A DNA stretch of 64,000 bases, taken from the NCBI GenBank assembly GCA_963978895.1, contig OZ022246.1, positions 3,086,955 through 3,150,954 of the forward strand, read 5' to 3'. This DNA comes from Erpobdella octoculata. Taxonomy: Eukaryota > Annelida > Clitellata > Hirudinida > Erpobdellidae. The notes below the pieces were generated by a model that searched no databases, was not told the origin of the DNA, and saw nothing but the letters and a program-made list of their open reading frames with translations. This document shows positions 11,704-24,600 of this stretch, in pieces (the stretch's first letter is position 1; each line of letters opens with the position of its first letter). The translations under genes were made by a program, and so were the position numbers.

Positions 11704-12808
11704 TAGAGAGTGACATGGTAATACCGACCGCGGTATAACCGCGGTAACGGGAACAAATGTCAATAATTTCACCATTACCGCTCGGTAACGGGGAAAAATG
11801 GGGAAAACATTTGCGGTAATGGGGAAAATGTTTACGGTAATTCCGCGGGAACGGTAATGAAGTTTTAAAATAATTTTTAAAAATTCAAAAATTTTTTTTT
11901 TATTTTTTTGGTACTTTGTTTTATCGTCTTTGTACTTTGTTTAGCTAATTCTACCGGGCTATCTTTCTTTTTGTATTTCATTTCGGTTGAATGTCTTGGT
12001 CTTGAATCGGTTTAATTTCAATAGTACATTTTCGCTTGTAGTTTTAAATAACATGGAAATGGGAAAATGCGACATCGAAAAATTAATTTCAACTAAAAGT
12101 GAACGCTTGCGATTCGAAAAATGTCAAGGCACTAGTGATGTTTGGCCAAGTTTTTTAAAAGTTTTTATTGATGACGCATTTACATCAGTGGTTCAATGCA
12201 TTCATTGTGACTCGCTACTAAAATGGAAATCGCGAGATTGCACCAGAGGACTAAAAGCACCCATTTTTGCGACATATATTCTGGGGTTAAAGCAATTGAA
12301 AATGAAACTGATTCATATTTACAGTGCTCAGACACAAACAGCAATATTCTTGATTTTTGGAAATCAAAATCAGAAATATGGCCGAAATTATCAACAATTA
12401 CCAAGGCTATTTTATGCGTGTCTGCTACCGAAACCTCATCTGAAAGGGTGTTTTCATTGGCTGGCAGAATATTAGAAGAAAGAACACAGCTAAGCGAAGA
12501 TTGCATTGACGATTTAATTTTTCTACATGGATTGAAGAACTAATATTTTTTACTTTCTTATTTCATTTAAAACATAACTATCTTTTTGCAAATTTTTTTA
12601 ATAATTAACTTCAAAATAAACTTGCATAAAAATTTAAAATGCGGGGACAATGAGGGTTTGGGAATGATAGCTGCAGGGATGGGTAGGGGATGGCGACAGA
12701 TATTGAGGGGATGGGGTGGGGATGGGGACTAGGGGCGAGGGGACGGGAAAAGAGTTTTCTTTGCGGGGTGGGGATGGGGAAGGAATGTTGTCCCCGTGTC
12801 ACTCTCTA
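11704..12808 (+). mobile_element. Complete non-autonomous hAT element with 8-bp target-site duplication
   Basis: The element is flanked by GTGTGTAG at 11696-11703 and 12809-12816. Its ends form an inverted repeat: TAGAGAGTGACA at the left, the exact complement at the right, then one mismatch and GG. Inside, the plus strand encodes a BED-type zinc finger start from about 12053 (VWPSFLKVF, then VVQCIHCDSLLKW). After a frame change comes an hAT C-terminal dimerisation segment ending at 12543 (CVSATETSSERVFSLAGRI). The catalytic DDE core between them is missing, so it cannot encode a full transposase. The right 150 bp are strikingly G-rich. The length is 1105 bp. Confidence 0.88.
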
Positions 12809-12816
12809 GTGTGTAG

Positions 12817-14650
12817 GTGTCAGGCGCGGTCGTACCATTGAGGATGCTGGGGATGCATCCCCCCACCAGCCTCAGAGCTGATTTTTTTCAATGAATAAAT
12901 AAAGTTAAACGTACACCAAACAACCACCTGCCAAACACTATCTATCTAAACTAGATAGTTATAAAATCTGTGGGCATCAGCCATTCGCAATTAATATCTC
13001 ATTCTCATTACTATACCTAAGTAAGATATGCTTGTCCAACCGAAGGCGATTATGTCCTACCATCTAGCAGTTTATAAATGAGGATATCCTGCTAAGGCAA
13101 TTCTCGTTTGGTTTTCAGTTGTTTTCGGGTTTTCTATTCTTCGTTGTTTTATGGCGTTAATCGTTTAAAAACAATTTAAAGAAAAATTGAGTTTGTGCGA
13201 GTTTAAAACACTATTTTTTCCATATACCTGTTTTCTGTGAACCTGAAGGTGGTAAAGTACTTAGAGGTTAACTACGGTTGGTGAACACGACCCTACTGCT
13301 AGTGAATTATATCACGTTTACTAATTTAATAGTGAAGAAATAACTATATATATATGTACAAAACCTGAACATGAAGCCGAAAGCGGCTTTCAGACGGAGC
13401 GATACCATAGCCTATGAGGATCATCTGAGGCTGGTTAAATTGCTAGCTGCATGGGAGGTCGATTTGCCGGTCCTTGTCCAACTTATTGCACTTATTAGTT
13501 GCCGGGCTGGAGTGAACCATGTGCCCACGAAAGCCTTGTGCTTTCGTTGGCCTCCCTGCCTCAAAGCCAACATAAACACGTGACCAAACACTCAAACATA
13601 CATACCGTATAAATTGTTTTATTGACGGATACAGATGTTAAAGAAACAGAAGGCGTTCATTACCGAAAGCATTGCTTATAATTCAGGTTGTGTCGGAATA
13701 CTTAAGCTTCCAGCGTGTACTGAGCTGTGGTGTCTCGACACCATCTATCTAAAACGTTGAAAGAGATTGAGATCAGCGAATATTACTAACACGGCCAATT
13801 ACAATTAAACTTTTATAATTCAAAATTGGTTCTATGGTGTATAACTGTGCACTTTTTCTGCTAGCAAAACTTATGTAGCCGAAAAGCTCGTTTGACCTCA
13901 TTTGTCTGCATTTCCGCGGTCGACTTTACTTTTATCTTTTCTCCCTGGCCTAGTGGCACCCATAGGCCGCAGCCTATGCCTAAATCGTCCCCTGAGGAAC
14001 ACACTCTATGATTAAACATCTACTTTAATTGAAATAGGATCTGAAACACAACTATACTACATATAAAGAACTTCCAGTCTGTCTTTAGTGTAAATATAGC
14101 AATATTTAATTTTTGCGCCTTATAACAACTGACTGGTATCCAAAAGGCTTGAACATCTTTAGTGGATGATCTGGCCGGAAGGGGGATTCATTTACAAAAC
14201 CATGACATCACAAAAGCAGCAATATAACTTGTCTTTAATACAATTTTTTATCTAATATATTTTAATGAGGTTTATAAAATATCAAAAAAGTTTATAAAAT
14301 ATCAAAAGAGTTTATAAAATAACAAGAGTTTATGAAATATAAAAAGAATTTAAACATTCACAATTAAACATGTACTTATCATATTTTTCTTTCTCTGACA
14401 CCACTCAGACAACTAGCTTGCAATAAAACCTCAAAAACAGCTGGATCTCACTTACTATGCACACAAAAAATAATTTGTACAACTTTTAGAGAAATGTTAA
14501 CAACTAGTTCTATAAAACATTAAAATTCAAAATGATTTATATTAAATTTAGTTTTGATTTATTTAGCATCATGTTTTCACAAGTATTTGAGACAAAGTTC
14601 TGCTTGATGATCGAGTTTTGAAGTAGCGAGATAAGAAAAAAACCAGCTGA
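12817..14650. other. Intergenic, no gene recognised
   Basis: Begins with a CAGGCGCGGTCGTACC stretch and GGGGATGCATCCCCCC, which look like a transposon end related to the text near 10300. The rest is AT-rich with a short tandem repeat of TTTATAAAATATCAAAA type at 14266-14345. No exon recognised. Confidence 0.45.
14266..14345. repeat. About 20-bp tandem repeat
   Basis: Three to four imperfect copies of a unit containing GTTTATAAAATATCAAAA. Confidence 0.75.
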
Positions 14651-14659
14651 AACGCGAAA

Positions 14660-17600
14660 TTACGAGACGTTCGGTGCGAGATTCCAAACTTCACAGCTGT
14701 TTGTCGATTCTTCGGGCGTAATTTTCATCTGTTCGTTGACGCCCGGTTCCTTTTCCATCGAGTCGTCCAGACAGCGATTCTTGTCGCTCAGAGTAGGATG
14801 GTGCTTGCTGTGTCTGGCGTGATGAAAATTATACAGCGAAAATCTCCGGGGCCCCTGCTTCCGAGTGGTTTGCTTCTTGACGGCATGCGAAACGTCTTTC
14901 CTCGAAGCTTTCGCTTTGTATATTTCCAGTTGCTTGTACAGGCGTCTCAGTTCCACCTGGAGAAATAAATAACTTTCGTGTAGTTCTCTAAACGGTGAGC
15001 AAACTCAAAATTAAAATGAGTACTTTGACATCCTCAGGATTGAGACCAGATAAAATCATATCATTAGCCTCCTTGCTGTCGTAAGATTTCTTTGACGTGG
15101 AAACCGACGAAGACTGATTCTTCAGCGGCTCGTGTCCGGCCGTTTTGAGGGCTTCCTTAGTGTTGGAGGAAACGTCTTTTCTGCGACCGGTTGAAACATG
15201 GGACGACAGTCGAGCCTGCCACAACTGCGAAGAAACAGTAAATAAATTATTATTGTCACCGTGGGAGTAAAAGTAAAAAAGTTGTAACCGAGTTCTAAAA
15301 CCACAGAACCCTGTGCTGGCCGTGACTCCCCACATTCTACCCTTTACATTACATGCATACCTGTTTAATGAGCATTTGACAAATCCCCTGCACACTTATG
15401 TTTAAACAAAACAACAAATATATTTCAATTCTTCAGTGTGATTCTTGAATATTTCTCGTACTACCAGTTGTATGGCAATGAAAATGCCATAAAGCACTAG
15501 ATCAAACAAAAAGCAATTTAGCCAATAAATTATCTTCTTGCAATATCATACGTAATACTAACAATTTCTAATAACAAAAAAAACTAAAGAAACTAAGTTG
15601 GATTATTTAAGTACAATATTCAGACATCTGGACACTCCAGAACAATATTGCTAAACTCCTACTAGTAACATATAATAAACTCTGCCTTGATGCTCAGAAG
15701 TACAATCAGATTGACAGTTATCGTTAAGTGGCATCTGATCAACGACATGAGGAAAACAGTCCTGTGAGTTAACACCGAGCGGAGTAAGAACCTGGAATTA
15801 AGAAATAAATTCTTTTATAATAATAATTATATTCTAATAACATTTTTTGTTGTAACACAGTGCAGCAAAGAAGCATTCCTAGATATTAATTACATATGAG
15901 TTTTGATAAATCTTTGTTATATTCATATCTTTTGATAAACTGCTAAAAAAAATACAGCCACTTGCTTGATGACGTTATGCAATGCAGAGAAGATTGCTTC
16001 ATTGACGACAGCAAAGGAGATTGCCCGAGATTCGGTAGAAAATGATGGTGGCGGACTTAGAGAACAGCAGAGATACATAAGACATGCCATGACCACAAAT
16101 TCCTCTGTGCAGAAAAAATGCTTTTGTTTGTATATAAAAGCAATCATCACATGTAGAGTAAGTTTTTTTTAGAAAAATTACATCTTCATTTACAAACAAA
16201 CTTAGACAAATAAGTCAGACTGCCACTGCAACACGTGAGAGAGAAGTGTTTTCAGCTTTCTTAGCTATCACTGAAAGGCATTAAGCGATTTCATAGAGTG
16301 GTGAAATTAAACTTATAATTTAACTTTAACCCAGGTCCGTTTATGGTGCTTAAACTGGCAGTAACAACTTAAACTTTTTATGCAATTTTAACTTATCATC
16401 GAAATATTAATTTGAATTGCTTGTGAAAAACAGTGATTTAATTCAGTGAAATACCAAAGCCGGCTTACAGATATAACATTGCAATAATGTATTAAAATGA
16501 TTTATTATTGGAATAATGTATTAAAGTGATTTATTATTGGAATAATGTATTAAAATGATTTATTATTGGAACAATGTATTAAAATGATTTATTATTGAAA
16601 TAATGTATTAAATGATTTATTTTTGGAATAATGTATTAAAATGATTTATTATTGGAGTAATGTATTAAAATGATTTATTATTGGAATAATGTATTAAAAT
16701 GATTTATCACCGATCTCGATAACTCGACCCCAGTTTCCACCGGTGCAGATAACATCGGTCATTCCTTTACTTCCGAAATCCACAATACTCTCGATGCTGA
16801 TGACCGACCATGCCACCATTTGCCACATCGCCAAGAAAAGAACGATGAGCAAATACCTGATCAGATCTTTATCTCTCAGCAGAACTCGCTGGGCCTGTCT
16901 CGAGCGACATTCAATTCTGACTCTACGATGTTTTTAACAACAACAACATCAAAATAAACTATTTATTTTTCGTTACTGAAAATAATAATGTGGTTTATTA
17001 TATATTACCTGTGTATTTTCAAGACCATCGAAGAATAAAATATGACAAAACCAATTTCTCTCAGCCAATGTTTCAATATGCAGGTGACGTTTGAGTTCTC
17101 CATATATTCTACAACAACCTTATTTAAAGAATTGTATTATTTCATTTGAAACTCAATTTATTTATACATTTAATCTAATATGTGACTTACAAATATATTA
17201 ATTTATATATTTATTAAACTATTTAATCTAAAAACAGATTGTTTTACATATTTAATAGATTATTTGATTTAAAATTACATTTAGATATTTATTTATAAAA
17301 TCATTTAACTTGAAAATAGAGTGAAAATAAATTGATTCTTATGCTAAATGAATTTATTCTATTTAAAAAAACATATAATTTTTATACGCTTTCAACGGTA
17401 CATACCGACAAATAAATGAGCAAGCCACCTCCGATGATTACTTCGTAGAGTTGCCAAAAATTGAAATTCAGTGTCTGAAAAATTTTCGTAACAACGTCGA
17501 GAAGCAATTACAACAAAATACGCGTAATAATTTATAAAAAAAAAACCATTACTTTCGTCTTCCGTAGTTTCACCAGTAAAATGCCGGGCAGCAGCATGCC

Positions 17601-19612
17601 GAGTATAATGACCACGTGTGCGCTCAGAACCGACACGAATACGAGATCAGAAACGACGAAATTCGTGCACGTGCGTGCGTCGGGTGCGTGCCCGAGAGAA
17701 CTGTTCATCACTTCTTGTCTCCACGGAGAACCTTCTGTACACTTACACGTGTACCCTCCGTCTCTTAGGCCGTAATTCTTTATCGGTGTGCACTTTATGG
17801 AAGAAAAGTTTACGGTACAATTATCCTAGTTAACGATTCATAAGAACTGTATCTTTAAAAAAATTTCAAACATGCTTTTTTCTGCAAGTAGCAGAAGTTA
17901 GCAAATTCGAATAAATGGGTAGAGAAACGGTTTGATTTGCAAACTGTAAGTCACAAATTTGATTCTCAGCACTGCTCTTTGAAAGCCAATGTTCCCTTAT
18001 TTAAAGACAAAATAAAATATTTGTATTGCTTACAACTATCAACTTAAATAAGCGATATGAAAAATTTTAATAGTTATAATGATTTCAGTACTTTAAACTC
18101 TTTTAAAACTCACAACTGATAGCGGCGGACATTTGTTTGTGCCAGCAAATACGTTTTTTGTGTCGTTGCTGCATTGGTCGATGTCGATGCTGTCCAGGCT
18201 TGATGAAGTTTCCAGATAACCTCTTTTCGAAAGTTATCAAATTTACATAAAAATATATGAATCAAATTATTTTTGTATTATTAATTAAAGACGACAATTG
18301 ATATAGATAGCACTGTGTGCAGCAGAATCCACTAAAAGGGTTCTTAACAGAACAGCTGCAAAATCGAGACAACCGAGATTAAATACGATAAAAACGTGCC
18401 ACATAAACTGATGCATACGGCAGCTACAAGAGCGCCAATAACGGTTGTCAATAAAAAATATACAGCTTTATCAAATTCAATAATAACAACATTAAACTAC
18501 TTGCAGAACGAAAGCTCATCATATCCAGAATTATATTATGCTATTTAAAATAAACAACTCTAATAAAACCAAAATCATTTTTAGGAATAAAATTTACTTA
18601 ATCTGAAATTCCTTCGTTGATGGATTGCAGGAATAAATGATGGCAAAAAGGTCGAGAACCAACTGGTTGTTACAGTCCTTGCGTGGTTTCGTCCACATTA
18701 AATCAGAGTGAACCCTCATTCGCTGGTGACTCCGGTCAAATTTGCAACTCTTGTTTAAACCGTCCCCCAGTATGCGTCCTAGTTCGGCCATGTTTGAAAT
18801 AATTGTTTCTGCAATTAGAACAAAGTCATTGTCAACAAACTCCATCCAGTCTTTTGTGACATGTGAATTTAGTAGAATTTGTTCGGAAATCAGACAATGA
18901 TATAAGAATGGTGAAAATTAAGTGAACAAGTATTTTAGATGAACATCAAAAAGCTGCAACTGAGCACTCAGGTGAAAAAGATATCTAAGGAAAAAAAGTA
19001 AAATTAAGTTTCTCAATCATGCTCCACACTCTACCAATAAATTACGATTTTCAAATAATAACCTTGATTATTTGAGGAATTGTTAAAAGTTATTCTGTTT
19101 TTAGTCAGATTTCTGTACACGGCAAAATTAATAGACTTTTGGACATACACATTCACAGATTTCAAATATTGTACAGACTGCAATGCTCCACTGGCAAAAC
19201 CTTCAATGACATTCCAACCAACCAAGTGTTCTTTATGGCCTACAGATGTTGCAGTAATTTCTCCAAGAAATTTTGTAATAGAAATTTGTTCTGAGAACAG
19301 CTTATCTTCTACTGCTGGATATCTGCTTGGAAAGAAATTTACATTTCTATCGGTGCATTCATGTCGCAGAGCATCCTCAATTTCTCCCAAGAAATCAGTT
19401 ATTTCTGAGGTTTGGTTGCCTTTAATGGCACTTGTTTGTTCATTAATGCTTCGCTTTAATTTTCCAGTATATGAGGATTTTTCTGAATACAAATCAATCT
19501 TGTCAGCTAGATAGTAGTTGTTATCTGAACTGTATTTCCAAGATTCAACCGAGTAATGTAAATATAATAAGTTGACAAGGATTATAAAATAAATATTTTT
19601 CATTGTTTCCAA
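14660..19612 (-). CDS. GPR158/Smog-type class C G-protein-coupled receptor
   Basis: Exons on the minus strand: 19612-19063 (start, signal peptide IYFIILVNLLYLHYSVES), 18808-18598, 18226?-18114, 17792-17553, 17474-17406, 17118-17009, 16922-16711, 16104-15966, 15791-about 15690, 15224-15024, 14956-14660. The ectodomain ends with DIDQCSNDTKNVF and an EGF-like stretch (YGLRDGGYTCKC). Seven membrane helices follow. Diagnostic class C text includes CILKHWLREIGFVIFYSS, RQAQRVLLRDKDLIRYL, FAVVNEAIFSALHNVIK and CHLTITVNLIVLLSIK. The tail carries the family coiled coil VELRRLYKQLEIYKAK. In vertebrates this family comprises GPR158 (a metabotropic glycine receptor) and GPR179; in flies, Smog. Which ligand this one binds is unknown. 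The join between exons at 18598 and 18226 and the donor after helix 7 are not resolved. One intron uses a GC donor (15965). Confidence 0.88.
16483..16709. repeat. 29-bp minisatellite inside a receptor intron
   Basis: About eight units of GGAATAATGTATTAAAATGA plus TTTATTATT. The array ends within a few bases of the minus-strand 5' splice site at 16710, so the intron begins directly in repeat sequence. Confidence 0.92.
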
Positions 19613-20402
19613 TTTCCAACAGCAGTTAATTCACATTGTAATACATTTTATTTGATCATCAAAAGCTAGGTAGTGTCAGAAAACAGAAACATGACATATA
19701 AATACATTATTAACAGGTTCTACAATATCAAAGGACGAACTTTACATATTTAATTAAATTATTATCATTTTACGTTCGGAAATCAACGTCAACAGACTGA
19801 TTGGACTGAGGAATTCTTTTCCAGGATACATGCTTATCATAAAATATGAATGCATGCTTTTCTAGATTTCGAAAGCGCTTTTTTTCTTCTCTGAAACTAG
19901 ACCTAGACCCACTAAATTACACTTTTTACCTCCTCTTTTTCCTGGGAATCTCTTTTCGAGATTTAGAAATTTAGATTATTAGAATTTATAATTAGAACGG
20001 TTTGTAACAAGTGGCATGCTGCAATATAATAAGAATACATAAGTATATGCGCTGGACTGACAATTTATTAGAATCTATAAATGTCACTCATGACAAATTG
20101 TCGTAATTGAGCGTATTTTTTATCTAAATAACGGAAGCGCAGCAGACGACGGGAAGCTGAGCAGATCAACGCAAAAACTGTCCAAAAATGGCTTTGATTT
20201 CGAATAAATCTAAAAAATTTAAGTTTAATATAAATTTAAATCAAACTTATTTACTTTAATTTTACAACTTTCAATTTTATATCTTTTTGCAATTATTTTT
20301 CTATGCAAAACAAACTTTGTTATCGTTCTCTTTAAAGTTGTGAAAATCCGTTAAATTTTGTGGGGTTCCTTCGCTTAGTCTACTTTACAGTATACAGTTA
20401 TC
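19613..20402. promoter_or_regulatory. Divergent intergenic region between receptor and PIN4
   Basis: The start codons of the minus-strand receptor (19612) and plus-strand PIN4 (20403) face away from each other across 790 bp. A bidirectional promoter is possible. A slightly GC-richer patch lies near 20145-20185. No specific core element is clear. Confidence 0.4.
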
Positions 20403-21251
20403 ATGCCACCAAAAAAAAGCAACAAGGGAAAGAGCACGAGCGATGAGGCTTCTGGCTCGAGTGGAAAACAGAGCAAAGCAGGAACAGCAGTAAAATTAAG
20501 TAACTTTTTAGTTTTGTTTAAATAAGTGTCAGTCTCTTTCTTGGGACAGTATCTTGAGTTGTCTGTGTAACTGTTTTCAATAAATTATGAAATAAAGTAG
20601 TTATTAAGACAGGCACCTACCATCGCCATGTCATTGCTTAGGTAAAGTACATTAGCCGACATTAGGACTCAGGGGTTTTTTAGATATTGACAATATAACA
20701 TCGTAGTCATAAACACACTTCCCAAATTTTAATTTAATGTTTGCAAGGCAACTGTATTCAACCTATCCCCATCACAACACAAAAATCAGTTATTTTAATA
20801 TTAAAATTATAGTTTATTCTTTGCCTATGTGTCACAAACTTCTATATATGCAAATTTCTGTTGCAGGTTCGACACATCCTTTGTGAAAAACACTCAAAGA
20901 TTACCGAAGCTATGGAGAAATTGAAGTCTGGAGAGAAATTCAACGAGGTTGCATCGAACTACAGCGAAGACAAAGCCAGACAAGGGGTACGCTGTTTGTT
21001 TACCAGTTTATTTATTTTATTTCCAACCTGATTAAAAATTATTATAAACTGCTATTATCATGTTTCTTGTTAACAAATTCTATAACCTTCAGGGCGATCT
21101 TGGATGGATGACAAGAGGCAGCATGGTTGGACCCTTCCAAGACGCCGCCTTCGCACTGCCAATAAGCACGTTGCAGAGTCCCGTGTATACGGACCCCCCA
21201 GTGAAAACAAATTTTGGCTACCACATCATTATGGTAGAAGGAAAGAAATAA
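20403..21251 (+). CDS. PIN4: Parvulin-type peptidyl-prolyl cis-trans isomerase (PIN4/Par14)
   Basis: Three exons, 20403-20489, 20867-20986 and 21093-21251, join in frame to 121 codons. The N-terminal 29 residues are basic and Ser/Gly-rich ([11 protein letters not shown]), as in Par14. The rotamase domain follows immediately: [19 protein letters not shown], then [36 protein letters not shown] and the ending [12 protein letters not shown]. There is no WW domain, which separates it from PIN1. The human protein is 131 residues. The known role is peptidyl-prolyl isomerisation linked to ribosome biogenesis and chromatin. It is divergent from the receptor gene upstream and convergent with NCOA6, whose stop lies only about 354 bp beyond. 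Confidence 0.96.
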
Positions 21252-21604
21252 CTGCAGTTCACATTTTTTTTGTTAATCTTGTGCTTTGTTGTAACGTTTA
21301 CCAGACGATTAAATTAAATAACAATCGGGCAAGACAAAAAAAAATCAGTTATTTAACAAATTAAAAACAACCAACTTCGAACGAATCCTAAAATTTATGC
21401 GGTAAATAAACAGGTCATGCCAGAAGTTCGTGATTTACATGCTTGTAACAAATAATAAAATTTTGAACCCTCGAAGTTGCGGCTTAGCAGCTGAAACAGT
21501 TTGGAGAACTTCTGAAATGTATATTTACATTTAAAGAAGGTGTGGCCACTGTTTTTTTTTTCATTATGTAACAATTAAAATTGGTCTGTCTTCAGATGCC
21601 AGAA

Positions 21605-24600
21605 TCACGATGTTTTCTGCTTTTTAGCACAGGGTGTTCGATCTGTTAGAAATATAACATTAAGTGTCACTTTTTTTCTCATTAAAATTAAAAACCTTTG
21701 AAAGAAATGATAATGACGACGAGACAAACCTGCTTCACTTAACGAAGAGTCTAGGCAACCAGGAGATGAGGCAATGTCGACAGTTTCAATTTCCACATCA
21801 AAGGACGGCTGCTGCTTGACGCCTTCGTCGTCGATTATTGAATTCTCGCTTGTGGTTCCTTTACTGTACTTCCTCTTTTGAGGTGTTTTATGTCGTATAG
21901 GCTTGAGGTTCTGCACTGACCTAGAAGGTATTACTGACTGGACCTTCGGAGTGCTGCGTGCCCTGTTGTTTCTCACCGTTTCTTTTGTGTTTTCGTCATC
22001 TCTAGGCGTTACTCTTTTAGATTTCTCTGTTGTCTTGGCTTGCAGCAATCCAGAAGCCAGTTCGGTTTTACGTATGGTCCGGTTGGACCTTCGCGGTGTC
22101 GGGGGTGCACATTCCACGGGACCCTTCGAATTATCCGCAGATGATGGATAAACAACTAAAGGATTAGACTGCAGGGATTCCACATGATGATTAGATGTAG
22201 CGCAGGAAAGAGAATGATTCCCATGAGGTTTTTGTTTGTTGCTACTTCGCGTCGCCATTCTGTTCAAATTGGGACACGAGACGACTGCTTCACCGGTATC
22301 TTCGGCATTCGACGAGTGAGAATCTGGAGGAGGTAGTGCGATTGAAGTTGAGTTTTCGCATTCAGTTCTTGTAATGCATTCCTTGCTATTATTCGTCTCT
22401 GCCTGTTGGTCACTCTGATCAATACTTTGAGTAATAGGACAAGTTTCGTCACTGCTTGTTATTTCTGCTTTTGCTACTTCAATTTCAAGAACTCTGATTC
22501 CAGGATTTTCATCTGATTTGCTTTCTGCGTCGAACTTGTTTTCGTTCGGGGTCTGCGGATTTGCCTGACTGGATCCAACTTCTTGTTCGCATCCCTTGTT
22601 AGATTTTGATGAATCTATGAGCGATGAACTTGCAAGCAAGTCATTCTTGAAATTCATAAAAACTGAATTTTCTGCATACATAAGTGCCACGTCATTTTCA
22701 CTTAGTAACATGTCTTCATCGATATTCTCATCGTCTATGTTCGATGCTAATGTTTCAGCTAGCTTTTCGATGTCATCATAGTCCTTGAGGGCAATTATAC
22801 TATCCAAGTGCCTTTCGTCTTCAGCATTAAAGACAAAATCCAGCTCACTGCCATCAATATCACTCAAGCTTTTTGGACCGTCTGAGCCTATGTGTTCGTG
22901 CCCAGATGACAACAGGCCCTGTCCTCTGCAACTAGACTTAAGAGCTTCCTCTAACTGATTCAATTCAAATTGATTTTCAAAAACATCCAAGTGGTTATAA
23001 TTAGACACTTGTTCTTTCAAGTTATGAGCAGAAACGAGAGTCCTGGCTAAATCTTTTTCAACCGATAAAAACTTGAAGTCACTAGTAGAATGATTTTGCA
23101 ATGAGGACGACCCCGACTGTTTTGAAATCGCTTGAGATGCGAGACCGAAGTGTGGAGAAGGAGGTGGAGAGCTACTGAAGTCAACGCCCTGCATAGCTTT
23201 TTGAACTGATTCCGTCAAATTGTGGGGATAGCCTGGTGACGTTATGGGCATCGGCAAAGATTCTAAGATGCCGTACGAGCTCGTGGACAGTTTATGAGCC
23301 GCGACACTTTTTGGCGGGAAGAAAGAAGCTGACTTTGCATCGGTAGCTTGATGAGGCTGGTTAAAAAAAGTTAAGTGGCTGCCGAGCGTCAAATCGCACG
23401 GAACGTCTTTCTGCAAATTAGAATTGGTCGACGCTAGATGGCTTTTCGCAATCTCCACTTGCTCTAACAGCTGTGCCACGGTTAGATTGGCTTTTGATTT
23501 CTGAGGTAGCATTTCTTCTTGATTCTTTAAAGGCTTTTTCAAAGGTACTTTTGAAATAGAAGACTGCGTACTTCTCGCTTCGGAAGCGGACGACGCGGGT
23601 CGACTAGCTTCTGGGGAAACCGACAAAGTGCTGGAAGATGTCGATGAGGCCGATTTTCCACTCGTCGATTCAGTGTTAACGGAGTCAACGACGGGCGGTT
23701 TGGAACCGCGACAGCCGTTGGCCGCGAGATGCTCCGACACGTAAGGCAGGCCGCTTTTCGTTTCTGAAGAGCAGTCAATTTTTGGATGTTTCACGTTTGC
23801 GTGGAAACACGAGGAATCGGGGTGGCCGTTAAAAATTGCTTCGTTGACTGTCGTGGAGATGCCTTTGTTAAACTCTGTAAGATGAAATTTCTTGATTACA
23901 AATGGAATGTCATTTTTGCTAAACAAATTTTTTTAGAAGAAAACAAAGACAGTAGTAGCCTCAATCAATTATAGACTAAAAAACATGCAACAAATCTCAA
24001 CTTTTAAGCACAACATCATCCTTCTTGCACATCATCATAAATCCTGAGCGTTCTGTTAGTTGAGAAGGAATAAATTACCTTCTAATTTAATTTACTTTTT
24101 ATCCAAAGAAATATTATATTAAAAATTATGAAAACAGTGAAACATCGTATCTTTCAATAAAAATGAAATGAACGTTTTAATTACAAGCAACAAAAGGCTA
24201 AGCTAATAATTGGAGCCTGTCCACTTAGAATATCTCAACTTCAGTCTAAAATCGATGGGACTTATCTTAATAAACTTTTATAGAGCTTGAATTGTGGTAG
24301 TGTAATACAATTTTTTTATAAATTATTATTATTATTGTTTGTCAAAGAAAATTTAGAAAAAATTGTGTACTAAAGAACTGGAATGTTAAAGAGTGTCAAA
24401 AACTCTTCTATTTGTATTTAAAAACTGCATAAGAAACAATTTTATGAAAGAAATAAACTGAATTTAGCGAAACAAAATCTAAACTTGATTAATGATTTGA
24501 ATTAATTAAAAAAAATAACTTATCTACCAAATGTCTATAAAAAATAAGCAAAATAACCCAAAACTTAATTAATAATTAATTAAATTTAAAAGAAAAAAGT

